Source of the DNA: Verticillium longisporum | Lineage: Eukaryota > Ascomycota > Sordariomycetes > Glomerellales > Plectosphaerellaceae | Length of the DNA stretch: 64,000 nt | Reading direction: 5' to 3' | Assembly (NCBI GenBank): GCA_019188255.1 | Contig: JAETXT010000001.1 | Coordinates: 4,402,001 to 4,466,000 of the forward strand | Part shown: in pieces, positions 46,401 to 58,690 of the stretch | How the letters are laid out: every line of letters starts with the position of its first letter | Position numbering within the stretch: the first letter of the stretch is position 1 | Position numbers and translations under genes: made by a program | Notes under the pieces: generated by a model | What the model saw: the letters and a program-made list of their open reading frames with translations, nothing else | Databases searched by the model: none | What the model was told of the DNA's origin: nothing

Positions 46401-48392
46401 GTATCCTAGTTAATTATAATTATAAGAATCTATCTATAATAAACGTAAATATTAAACGAGAGTCTAAGTATACTCCGATAGACTAATAGGTATACTTTAA
46501 GTTAAGTATATTATATAAGCTAATCTACGGGTCTACTAGCTTATTATAGACCTTATTTAGCTAGGTAATTAATATCCTAAGTATCTCCTCGGTTACGTAG
46601 CTATAGTTAAAGGTGAGTCTATGCTTAGCCTAAAGGTCTACCTCCTATTTAGACTTAACTATTAGGACTAGTTCTACTCTCTAATCTAATAGAGTACTAT
46701 TTATTAATAATATAGACTTATATATACCTACTTTAATACTATCCTAGATTAGTTTATATAGCTAGTATTACTTTACTAGTATTCGACGTTTCCTAGGGGA
46801 CCTATTCTATAGCTATATCCTAGGTTTTAAGCGTATATAGTATTTATATAGGTCTATTAATAGGATATTATATATTAAATTTATAGTAAGCCCGTAATAA
46901 GTATATAGGGTCCTTATTATATCCTCTTATAGATTATCTAGTACTAGTAGCTTAAGCGTGTATCCCGAGTCCTTAATCTACTATATAATAACTCCTATAG
47001 GCGTAGTCTTATCTATCGGTAGACGGTCTATATATTATTTAGTTAGGAAATATAGACTTAGACGATACTCTATATTAATGCTTTTAGGGGTAGTCCTCTA
47101 GAGCTCCTTATCTAGGTTTAATTCTATAGCTATAATTAAAGAATATACCCTTAGATAGTTAGTATCCGTTAATAATTAGTTATTTTAATAATAATATAAG
47201 CCTTTTACTTTTATATATAATATACTATTATACGTAGCTACCCTTAGAGTATAAAAGTATAACTATACTAGGTAGGTTCTAGTTAAGTAACTAAATCCGT
47301 TAATAATATCGTCTAGGTATAGTTTTCTAACTTATCTAGGTCGAGTAGGTAGGATTAGTTTTCTGAATTAGATTAGGCTTCTATATCTATATCTTTAGTA
47401 CTATTAGAGTCGTCCTAGTAGTTATTAGCTAATAAGTCGTTAGCGTTAATATTATTATCTAGGTCTTAGTATAGTATTATTATATTCTCGGGGTCTAATA
47501 GTATCCTCTATCTCGTAGAAGGTTAAAGTCTAGGGCCTTATAGCGCTCTAGCCTCCTCCTTCCTAGCTAGGTTATTAATTATTAATTAGCTATTCTGAAT
47601 ATCTAGGTATATATTTACTTCCTAGAGCTAAGGGAGGCCTAGTATTAATTATACTCTATAGGACCCGTAAAAATTAAGTCTAATAATAGCCTAGATATCC
47701 CTTTATAGGCTATCCACTATAGCCTTAAGGATAACGAATTCTCGTATAGGGGTTATATTCCCGTCTAATATAGTAATATATAGCCCTCTAAATCCTATTA
47801 ATAAGAGACTATACTTAGGGATCTAGTAGAAGTTAATAATAGCTAGGGAGATTATATTAACCTTAGAACCCTAATCGGCCTATATCGAGTTAGGTAGTAT
47901 AGGGAATCTAATTATCTTACCTCTAACCTTAGCTATAATTATATAGTTTACTCGGTATAGTCTAGTAACCGTATATAACCTAGGTATTATATCTAGACCT
48001 ATTAGCCTCTAGAATCTAGGGGGTAGTCCCTTAGCTTTTAGTAAACCTAATATAGTATATATCTTAGATATAGCTCCTTTCCGGGTAGCATACTTATAGA
48101 GATACTTAATTATATCTAGGGATATCTATATAATCTCTATAAGGTTTACTTAGGTAGTAAACCTCTTAAAAAAGGCTAGGTAATTAAAGGGGACGGCACT
48201 ATCCTAATTAACGATAGGGGCTAATTTATCCTATCGGGGCTTCCTAGCTTTATAGCTAGTGCGAGTCGTTAGTCCTCTATTCTAGGCGATTACCCTAGGG
48301 CGTATAGCTACTATATTAATTTAAGTCCTCTAGTAATACCCCTCGATAGAATAGTTAATTAGGTAGTAGTACTTATAACTTAGGTATACTAA
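43451..48392 (-). mobile_element. Element D: older reverse-oriented Gypsy-type element, left part
   Basis: Read on the minus strand it shows an aspartic protease relic (D-GSKVNIISL at about 47,877-47,850), a reverse transcriptase with LTFNYS (about 46,620-46,600) and an active-site box altered to YFDNI (about 46,266-46,250), then RNase H and integrase ending near 43,900. It is a different Gypsy lineage from A, B and C. Element B interrupts it at 48,392; its gag side should lie right of 62,637. I could not find its LTRs, so the ends are approximate. Confidence 0.7.
43900..47900 (-). pseudogene. Element D pol relic
   Basis: Order protease, reverse transcriptase, RNase H, integrase on the minus strand, full of RIP-type stops. 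The RT segment after the LTFNYS box reads LNLKYTYQSIGVYLDSRLIF-like, corresponding to the usual LK.AY.TI..H.D dyad region of fungal Gypsy elements. Confidence 0.7.
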
Positions 48393-48868
48393 TATAATAA
48401 CTAAGGAAGTAGGGCGGCCGCGAATCGACGACCCCGCGATTAGGGAGCGCGATAAGATAAGAATCGGGCCTACCTAGCAAATCACGTAATAGCTCACTTA
48501 GATATAAAGGGTGAGTCGTCGGGCTTACTAAGGACGCTATAATAAGCTAGGGAATAGCTTACGGGATAATATACTATAATCCTAATATTATAGATTACTA
48601 ATAATTAAATAGTAAGCTATCTAATATAGGCTTACTACTTAATATAATAAGGATAAGATAATAGGTATATAAGGACGGATATTCTAGATTTATAGATATA
48701 TTCTTTCTTATAATAGTAATTAATCTAAATCTTACTTTATATTTATTATAACGAGTACGTAACGCCTTATAATACTATATCGTCTTAGAATTATAACCTA
48801 AGCTTCTATTAATAGTAACCCTAACCCTCTAATAGTATTCCCCCTTCGGAAGCTACTAGGTCGTAATA
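48393..48868 (+). repeat. 5' LTR of element B
   Basis: 476 bp; 5' half begins tataataactaaggaagtag and contains a gcggccgc site; 3' half matches the LTR of element A from the region of the tatataagg motif onward. Confidence 0.9.
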
Positions 48869-49177
48869 TTTTAATTACTCTGATTTAGTAGGTTTACTTT
48901 ATAATACTAAGTAATACTTATTATAGGAATAATATCTATTAATAGTATCGGAAATAACGCTAATAACCTAACCGCTATAATCTAAGAGCTCTATTTAGAG
49001 AATGAATAGCTATAAGCCTCGATATAGTAACTTTAAGGTAGAACGAGTATAAAAGCTCTCCCCCTTTAGCTATTCGATAATAACCCTAGGGTATTTTAGT
49101 CTTTTATTACCTAAGTACGTTAATATTATAAAGCTAATAAAGGCTAACTTAAGTATTAGGGCGAGAAGGTCGCTAAC

Positions 49178-49610
49178 TGTTACGACCTGGCAGCTTCCGA
49201 AGGGGGAACACTGTCAGAGGGTTAGGGTTGCTGTTTGCAGAAGCTTAGGTTGTGACTCTGAGACGATGTGGTGTCGTAAGGCGTTGCGCACTCGTTACAA
49301 TGGATACAAGGTAAGACTTAGATTGATCACTGTCGTGAGAAAGAATGTATCTACAAGTACCGAATGCCCGTCCTTATATACCTGTCATTCTGTCCTTGTC
49401 GTGTTGGGTTGGTGAGTCCATGTTGGATGGCTCACCTTTCTTGTCGTGATCCTGTTGCTTGGGTCACGGTGTGGTTAGTGACCGGATCACTTTGAGAATC
49501 GTGATCTGGTCACGGTCACGTGAGTGATCCTGTGGGTCCGTGCGGCGCGTCCGATCGCCTGCGGGGTGTCCTGCCTGGTGTCCTGGTGACGACCGGGCTG
49601 GGGCGTTACA
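49178..49610 (-). repeat. Solo LTR with no visible RIP, inserted in element B gag
   Basis: 433 bp, GC-rich, with TG...CA ends (tgttacgacc at the left, ggcgttaca at the right) and a perfect 5-bp duplication ctaac on both sides (49,173-49,177 and 49,611-49,615). It is the reverse-oriented, unmutated form of the element A LTR. Element A gag near 34,410 shows the uninterrupted sequence ggtcgctaacgcctcctctt, proving the insertion site. Its TATA-type motif is at 49,373-49,382 (reverse strand tatataagg). CA and TG dinucleotides are abundant. Confidence 0.97.
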
Positions 49611-50136
49611 CTAACGCCTCCTCTTACTTTAAAGGGGATACTTTATATTAATTCGAACCCTTTATTAAGGACTATTCTATTTATATTAAGAAAGAAGATA
49701 TAAAGTAGGCTACTTAGGATATCTACGTAAATATAAACGTATTCGAAGAAGCTATTAAAGGGGCGTTTAGAGATATAGACGAGGAACGATAAAATAAAAG
49801 AAAGATCCTTTAACTTAAATAGACGGGGCTAGCTACTAAGTATACTATAGAGTTTCGACTCTTAGCTACTTAACTCGATTAAACTAAGTCCGCTCTTATA
49901 ACCTATTTCTACGAAGGACTTAAGGATGCTATTAAGGACGACTTTATCTAGGAGGATAGACCTAAAACCTTTATTAAGTATATCGTTATAGCTATTAAAA
50001 TCGATAATCGTTAATATAAATATAGAATAGAAAAGGGACGAAAGCCTATTATAGGACTATAGAACCTATATATCCCCTATTATCGTTCTAATTAAGGACG
50101 TAAATATTAATATAATAAACCCTATATTAATATAGC

Positions 50137-50590
50137 TATTACGACCTAGTAGCTTCTAAAGGGGGAATACTATTAGAGGGTTAGGGTTACTATTTATAGA
50201 AGCTTAGGTTATAACTCTAAGACGATATAGTATCGTAAAGCGTTATATACTTATTATAATAGATATAAAGTAAGACTTAGATTAATTACTATTATGAGAA
50301 GGAATATATTTATAAGTCTAGAATATCTATCCTTATATACTTACTATCCTATCCTTATTATATTAGGTAGTAAGCTTATATTAGATAGCTTACTATTATA
50401 TCGTAATCCTCTTATATTAGATTATAGCTTATAGTAATCCTAGTATAATAATAATCCTTAATTCTAGATTATTATTTCCTAATAATCCTATTATATAACC
50501 TAGCCTTAATAAGCCTTATCTTATTAATAACCCTAGATCTTCTAACGTAGGGCTTATCTACGGCCGGTTATTCGACCCGTACTCGTTATA
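50137..50590 (-). repeat. Left (3') LTR of element C
   Basis: 454 bp; almost every CA and TG has been converted. Position-by-position the last 180 bp read ta where the other LTR reads tg. Confidence 0.92.
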
Positions 50591-51299
50591 TAATACTCCT
50601 CCTTTAGGCCGATATCCTAATAGCTATAAATAGTAGGTCCTACCCTAGATTTAGTTAATCCGTAAACTTCTCTTTTATTAACCGTAATACGATATCTAAT
50701 CGTATTCGAAAACCTCTATCGAAGAAAACCGTTAAGCGTATTAACCTTATATCTTTAATCGAGTCGAAGGGTTCTAATACGGATATACCTTATACCTAAT
50801 ACTTCCGGAAAGGTTTAAAATATCGTATATTAGAGAAGTCTATATAGTGCGGGGAGTGTATAAAGCGAGGTCGTTAATGCGATAGTGTTTTAGTATCGTC
50901 TTCTCGTAAGTATCGTATTTTCCGCTAATTAGGTTATCGTAGCTAATAATAGCTTAGTTAAGCGTCTTTTAAAAACCGAAAAGAAGTTAGAAGATAATAA
51001 AGAGGCTATAGAAGAAGCGCTAGCTAAATTATAAGAGGATCTATTATATACTATAAATCGCTTATAGCGGATTCGGTAGATTAAGAAGAAGGTAAAGGAG
51101 CGTAATAACGAGGCATTTTATTAGGGTATCTAGGAGCTAGATAAGGAGGATAGCTTACTTCCTATTCTTAATACTTATAAGTATTATATAGAGAGTAATT
51201 TAGTATTTATAGGGGTAATTTCTAATACGGACTAGCCCTCTTTAGGTTTAGGGGAGTTACTAGAGGAATCTAGTATTAATAAAACTACTTTAATAGCTA

Positions 51300-54020
51300 C
51301 AGGTAGTATAAGTTCCTAATTAATTCCTATATATTTTCTTCGTAGCTATAATTCTTCTATTTAATAAGGTATTCGTCTTAGTTATTCTTCGTTCTATAAT
51401 CGATAATTCTTTCGATTTCGTATTTATTTACGTCTTCTATTTCTACGTTAATTATAAATAGTACGTTTAGTAGTATTAGTTCTAAAAGTACTATATAAAA
51501 GATAAGGTAAATCTTTATATTCTCTAGTAATAAGAGGTAATAATTAGTATCCGAGAGTTTCTTAAGAATTTTAAAAGGTCCTAATTTCTTAAAGTTTAAT
51601 TTATCGTTTAATCGTTTAGTTTTAATATTTCGGTGGATAAGGTAGATATTACCTCCCTCCTATAAGGATAGTCCCTTTATCCTTATTTTATTAGTATATA
51701 TAGTTATTCTAATATATACGAGCTTGAGATCGAGCTTAATCTAGTCCTAGATCTTATAGATATTAGCCGTAATATTAATTACTTTTAGCGTATCTAGTAC
51801 TTCGTAGCGTTCCGTATAGGCTATTAGGTTATACTTATAATTAATATAGAAGGGTAATTCCTTTATAGACTCGCTTAGTAAGCTATTATATATAAACTAT
51901 ACGATAGGAAATAATATAACCTAATTATCCTATTAATAGTTAATATAATACTAGAAGTATTATTCTAAAGTCTAGTTCGTTCTTTCCGTTTATCCGTCTA
52001 TCTACGAGTAAAAAGCCGTAGATAGTTTATATTTAGCTCTAAGTTAAGCGATAAATAACTTCTAGAAGTTATTAGTAAAGAGCTTATCTCTATCTAATAT
52101 TAGTTCTTTTAGGAGTCTATACTATCCTATAATATTTCTAAAGAATATATAAGCGAGGTCTTTTACTATTCCTATAGCTTTATACGGGAGAAAGTAAGAG
52201 TATTTAGTAAGTCGGTCGATAATTACTAGGATATTATCGTAAAAGGTCCTAGTTAAGGGTTCCTTCGATAATAGTAAGCTAATAATAAAGTCTAGTGAGA
52301 TTAACTCCTAGGCTATAGTTAATATTAATAGTACTTTAAGTTCTCTATAGGGCCTATATCTCTCTACCTTACTTTTCTTATAGAGGTTATAGTTACGAAT
52401 TATTACTATAACGTCCTATCTAGTTCCTTTAAAGTTATAGTATTTCTTAAATTAAGCGAAGGTCTTCGCTACTCCTTAATACTCGTAGGCCTTAGCTTCG
52501 TAGACTTATCGAATTAATGCTAATACTTCTATAAATAGTCTAGCGGGTATTATGCGAGTAGTAACTACTAGCGTTTAATAATAAAGGATAAGATTCCCTT
52601 CTTTATCTTTTACTAGGATAGCGTTAATATTAAGGGGCGTATTTTATTTATAATCTAAGTATCTACTTAGAATATCTACCCTATTATTCTTAGATCCTTT
52701 ATAATAAATAATAGTAAAATTAAATTCTAAAAGGAATTCTACTTATCTTATTTAGCGTTTATTAAGGTCTTTATTTATTATAAAGTATATAAGATTTTTA
52801 TAATCGATATAGACCTTAACTTTATATTATACTCTAGAGAGATATATTCTCTATTCTTTAAAAGCTTCGATAATTACTATAAGTTCTTTATCGTATATCT
52901 AATAATTAAGCTCTAGTCCATATAGCTTCTTTAAGAAGAACGCTACTAAGTATAAGCGTCCTTAGTCGTCCCTTTATCTTAATTATCCTCTAATAGCGAA
53001 GTTAGAGGTATCTATCTCGATTTCTATAGGTTTTTCGGGGTCTATTATTTAGAGGACTAATTTACTAAAGATAGTATCGATAATTTAGCGAAATACCTTT
53101 TCTTAGAATTCATTCTATACGAACTCTATTTCCTTAACTATAAAGCTCGTTAAAGGATTAATAATCTTATTATATCCTTTTAAGAATCGTTAATAGAAGT
53201 TAATAAAACCGAGGAATATTCTAATGTCCTTAATATTCTTTAATATAAGCTATTCCTTAATAGCTACTATTTTAGATTTTTCTATCCTAATTTCTCCTAA
53301 GGTAATCGTATACCTTAGGAAATCTATTTCCTATATATAGAACTTAGCTTTTTCTAGTTCTATTAATAGCTTATATTAATATAATTATATAAGGACCTAG
53401 TAAACGTATCCCTTATATTCTTCTATTATCTTCGAGAAGATTAGAATATTATCGAGATATACTATTACGAAGACGTCTAAGAATTCTCGTAATATATTAT
53501 TAATTATATTTTAGAAGGTTATAGGGGCATTAATTAATCCGAATAATATAATTAAATACTTATAATATCCTTATCGTATTCGGAATACTATTTTCTATTC
53601 TTCTCTATCCTTAATATAGATAAGGTTATATACTCCTTTAAGATCGAGTACTATAAACTAATTAGCTCCTATTAATACGTCCCTAAGTTCTAATATTAGA
53701 GGTAATAAATAGTAATTCTTAATAGTAATATCGTTTAACTATCTATAATCGATATATAGTCTTTCCTTACTATTCTTCTTTAATATAAAGAGAATCGGGT
53801 ATCTTATTAAGGATATCGATAATGGGATATATCCTTTTCTAAGGTTCTCTTTAAAATACTTATCGAGAATATCTATTTATTAAAGGTTTAATCTATAGAT
53901 CTTATTAAATCGGGGGCTCTCCCCTTCCTTAATTAGGATTTCGTAGTCGTAATATATATACTTAGGTAGTATTATATCGACTTCTTCCTTAAAGATCTTT
54001 TTATACTTCTAATATTCCTT
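51300..54020 (-). pseudogene. Element C pol relic
   Basis: Minus-strand reverse transcriptase relic with the catalytic box at about 53,466-53,446 reading YLDNI: the second aspartate codon GAT is now AAT, a typical RIP change. Integrase and RNase H relics follow toward 51.3 kb. Boundaries are approximate. Confidence 0.8.
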
Positions 54021-56548
54021 AAATACGTTTTATAGTCTTTCTTACTATTCTATTATAAGCTCTTCTAGGGTTATCTCCTCTAAGTTATCCCTATTTATAA
54101 GGGCTAATTAGAGGTCGCTTAAGAGACCGCTTATAAGTCTTTCCTTAAGGGCTAACGTATTCTACTAAACGTAGCTAGCTATCTAGTTAATTTAAGGGTT
54201 CTATTATCTAAGCTATAGGATATCTAGGATAATTTATTTTCCTCCTATATTAATAATATCGAAGGTTATATAACTTTAATAGCGAGAGATAAATACCTAG
54301 AGGGGCGTAGTCTCTATATTTACGATCCCTCTTCTATATAAGACTGCTTATCCTTTTACTATATTAAATTAATAGGGTTCCTCTTTATATTTCTATATAA
54401 TCTTATTCTTATTAATATATTCGGGGCTTATATAGTTACCCTAAACGCTACTATCTAATAGCGTACTTATTTATCGTCCTCCTATATTTATTCTTATATA
54501 GAGGTAATTTATATTATAGGTTCGTTTAGCTAAATAGATCGCTTTTACTTCCTTCGTCGATTATTATCCCTATCCGATTAATATTTACCTTTTCCCGAAA
54601 ATAGTAACGTAATAAATAGCTATATTATATTTAGATTATTTAAATCGAGGTTATCGTCGTCCTTATAATAGACCTAGAAGACTAGCTTCTTAATATATTT
54701 TATATAATAAAGCCTCTAATCTCTAGCCTTAGCTATATAGTACTTTATATGTATATTATTATCGTAGTCCTCCTATCTAATATAGTCTTAATAGTATTTA
54801 TTATAATAAGCGGGGTCTAATCGGAACGTAAACCGACCTTAACTATATTTATCTATATATAGGATCTATTTACGATTCTCCTATTCGAACTCTACTTTTA
54901 TTTATAGCTCGATCTAGTAATTATATAGGAGAAATCGGTATACGGCCTTCTCCTTAAAATAGTATTTATAATCGTTATAAACGTATTTAGGCTAGAATAA
55001 TTAATAATATCGTTTATAAACGTAGTAAAATACTAGGTAGTCTCCTACTAGGAGTTATACGTTTTCTTTAATATTTTCTTACTTTTAAATACTAGCTTTC
55101 TATAGTTTAGTCCTATAATAGATAAGTTCATTCTATAGTATTAAAGGGTTATAGTCCTCGTTAGCGCTATTAACTTCGTATACTTATATAGGTATATAGG
55201 GTTAAGTCTATCCGAGTAGAGATTCTTCTTTACTAGCTTATATATATTTATCCTATTCTATATTATTTATTAATCCTATATAAGGAGCTAATTATAGTTC
55301 TAGGTAAGTATATTTATAAGCTCTTTCTTCGTCTATATCGATTCCCTAGGTCTCCGGTATTACTTATTAGGCCTATTTCTAAATTCGTCTTTCCTTCTTA
55401 GTAATAATTATTATAGCTAGGGTTCTTTATCCTATAAATACCCTAAGGAACTATCTATTCTATTCCTTATTATCCTTATAGGTTAAGTAATTATCCTAAT
55501 AATAGAAGGTCTAATTAGTTTTAATATAATCCTAGTATTAAGTATAATTAAGCTATCGTTTATTTATAGGTTTCTAGGGCTTCTTAGGTTACTAGTATTC
55601 TCGAGCTATATACCCGTTTTTACTATAATTATAGTATTTTATATCCTTAAGATCCTTTAGTTTACTATATCTAATATTATCGAGCTCTATAGGTCCTATA
55701 TAGGTAGTCTATCCCTAAGCTATACTAATATAGGGTTTATCGTATTAATATTTACGTCCTTAATTAGATTAATAGTAGGGAATATAAGGGTTCTATAATC
55801 CTATAATAGGCTTTCGTCCCTTTTCTATTCTATATTTATATTAGCGATCGTCGATTTTAATAGCTATAGCGATATACTCGGTAAAGGTTTCGGGTCTATC
55901 CTCCTAGATAAGGTCGTCCTTAATAGCGTCTTTAAGTCCTTTATAGAAACAGGCTATAAGAGCGGACTCTATTTAATCGAGTTAATTAACTAAGAATCGA
56001 AACTCCGTAATATATTTAATAGCTAGCCCGGTCTATTTAAGCTAAAGGATTTTTCTTTCGTTTTATCGTTCCTCGTCTATATCCCTAAACGCTCCTTTAA
56101 TAGCTTCTTCGAATACGTTTATATTTATATAAATATCCTAAATAGCTTACTTTATATCTTCTTTCTTAATATAAATAGAATAATCCTTAATAAAGGGTTC
56201 GAATTAATATAAAGCGTCCCCTTTAAGGTAAGAGGAGGCGTTAGCGACTTTCTCACTTTAATACTTAAGTTAGCCTTTATTAGCTTTATAGTATTAATAT
56301 ATTTAAGTAATAAAAGATTAAAATGCCCTAGGGTTATTATCGAATAATTAAAGGGGAAGAGCCTTTATACTCGTTCCGCTTTAAAGTTATTATATTAAGG
56401 CTCGGAGCTATTCGTTCTCTAAACGGAGCTCCTAGATTATAGTAGCTAAATTACTAGCGCTATTTCTAATGCTATTAATAGATATTATTCCTATAGTAAG
56501 TATTACTTAGTATTATAAAGTAAACCTATTAAATAAGAGTAATTACAA

Positions 56549-57002
56549 TATTACGACCTAGTAGCTTCCGAAGGGGGAATACTATTCAAGGGTTAAGGTT
56601 ACTATTTATAGAAGCTTAGGTTATAACTCTAAGACGATATAATATCGTAAAGCGTTATATACTTATTATAATAGATATAAAGTAAGACTTAGATTAATTA
56701 CTATTATAAGAAGGAATATATCTATAAGTCTAGAATATCTATCCTTATATACTTACTATCCTATCCTTATTATATTAAGTAGTGAGCTTATATTAGATAG
56801 CTTACTATTATATCGTGATCCTCTTATATTAGATTACGGCTTACGGTGATCCTAGTATAATAATGATCCTTGGTTCTAGATTACTATTTCCTAGTAATCC
56901 TATTACGTGACCTAGCCTTGGCAAGCCTTATCTTATTAGTGACCCTAGATCTTCTAACATAGGGCTTATCTGCGGCCGGTTGTTCGACCCGTGCTCGTTA
57001 TA
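56549..57002 (-). repeat. Right (5') LTR of element C, partly unconverted
   Basis: 454 bp. The outer about 190 bp (56,815-57,002) keep many TG and CA dinucleotides (ggtgatcc, ccttgg, acgtgacc, tctgcggcc, gtgctcg), while the inner part is as converted as the left LTR. Confidence 0.92.
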
Positions 57003-57007
57003 ATAGC

Positions 57008-58690
57008 TTAGGGATAGACTACTTACTTAGGACCTATAGAACTCGATAATACTCGATATAAGAAACCTAAAGACCTTAAAGATACTAAGTATTATAATTA
57101 CGGAAAAAATAAGTATATAGCCCGCGAATACTATTAATTAAAGAAGCCTTAGAAGCCTATTAATAAATAATAGCTTAACTATACCTAGTACTAGAACTAT
57201 ATTAATATTAATTAGACCTTCTATTATTAGGATAGCTACTTTATATATAAGGATAGTAAGGAATAGAATAGATAGTTCCTTAGGGCGCTTATAGGATAAT
57301 AAACCCTAGCTATAATAATAATTATAAAGAAAGATAAATATATCTAGAAATAAGCTTAGTAGGTAATACCCGAGACTTAGGAAATCGATATAGACGAGGA
57401 AAGAGCCTACGAATATATTTACCTAGAATTATAATTAGTTCCCTATATAGGATTAATAAACGATATAGAATAGGATAAATATATATAAGCTAATAAAGAA
57501 GAATCTCTATTTAGATAGATCTAGCTCTATATATTTATATAAATATATAAAGTTAATAGCGCTAGCGAGGACTATAACCCCTTAATATTATAGAACGAAC
57601 TTATCTATTATAGGACTAAACTATAGAAGGCTAATACCTAAAAGCGAGAAAGTATTAAAGAAAACGTATAATTTATAGTAGGAGATTACCTAATACTCTA
57701 CTATATTTACGAATAATATTATTAATTATTCTAGCCCGAATACGTCTACGACGACTATAAATACTACTTTAAAGAGAAGGCTATATACTAGTTTCTCCTA
57801 TATAATTACTAGATTGAGCTATAAATAATAGTAGAGTTCGAATAAGAGAATTATAAATAGATCCTATATATAGATAAATATAATTAAGGTTAGCTTACGT
57901 TTTAATTAGACCTCGCTTATTACGATAAATACTATTAAGATAACGCTAAATAGGAGGATTACGATAATAATATATATATAAAGTACTATATCGCTAAAGC
58001 TAGAGATTAGAGACTCTATTATATAAAGGACGTTAAGAAGCTATTCTTCCGTATCTATTATAAGAGCGATAAGAGGAACGATAACTCGGATAGATTATCT
58101 ATAATATAGCTATTTATTATATTACCCTCTTTAGGAAAAGGTAAACGTTAATCGAATAAGGATAACGATTAATAAAGGAAGTAAGAGTAATCTACTCCGC
58201 TAAACGAATCTATAGTATAAACTACCTCTATATACGAATAAACGTAGGAGGAAGATAAGCGAGTATACTATTAGATAATAGCGCTTAGGGTAACTATATA
58301 AGCCTTAAATATATTAATAAGAACTATATTAGCTAGAAATATAAGGAGGAACCCTATTAGCTTAATATAATAGAGGGATAAGTAGTCTCGTATAGAGGAG
58401 GAATCGTAAATACGGAGACTACGCCCCTCTAAGTATTTATTTCTCGCTAACCTAGCTATATAACCTTCGATATTATTAATATAAGAGGAAAATAAATTAT
58501 CCTAGGTATCCTATAGCTTAGATAATAGAACCCTTAAATTAACTAGATAGCTAGCTACGTCTAGTAGAGTACGTTAGCCCTTAAGGAAAGACCTATAAAC
58601 GGTCTCTTAAACGACCTCTAACTAGCCCTTATGAATAAGGATAACTTAGAGGAGATAACCCTAGAGGAGCTTATAATAGAATAATAAGAA
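57008..58690 (+). pseudogene. Element B gag/protease relic, right part
   Basis: Resumes the gag frame of element B right after the atagc duplication; the knuckle region near 57,085-57,135 again has tyrosine codons where cysteines are expected. The left part of gag lies at 48,900-50,136 and is broken by the solo LTR. Confidence 0.65.

Larger units (their letters stand above)
50137..57002 (-). mobile_element. Element C: complete reverse-oriented Gypsy element nested in B, 6.9 kb
   Basis: The LTRs are 50,137-50,590 and 56,549-57,002, each 454 bp, flanked by the 5-bp duplication atagc (50,132-50,136 and 57,003-57,007). Internal coding relics read on the minus strand in the order gag (from about 56.4 kb), pol, to about 51 kb. 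The LTR has yet another distinct outer part (ending gacccgtgctcgttaca in ancestral form on the plus strand), joined to the same inner half as A and B. Confidence 0.93.
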
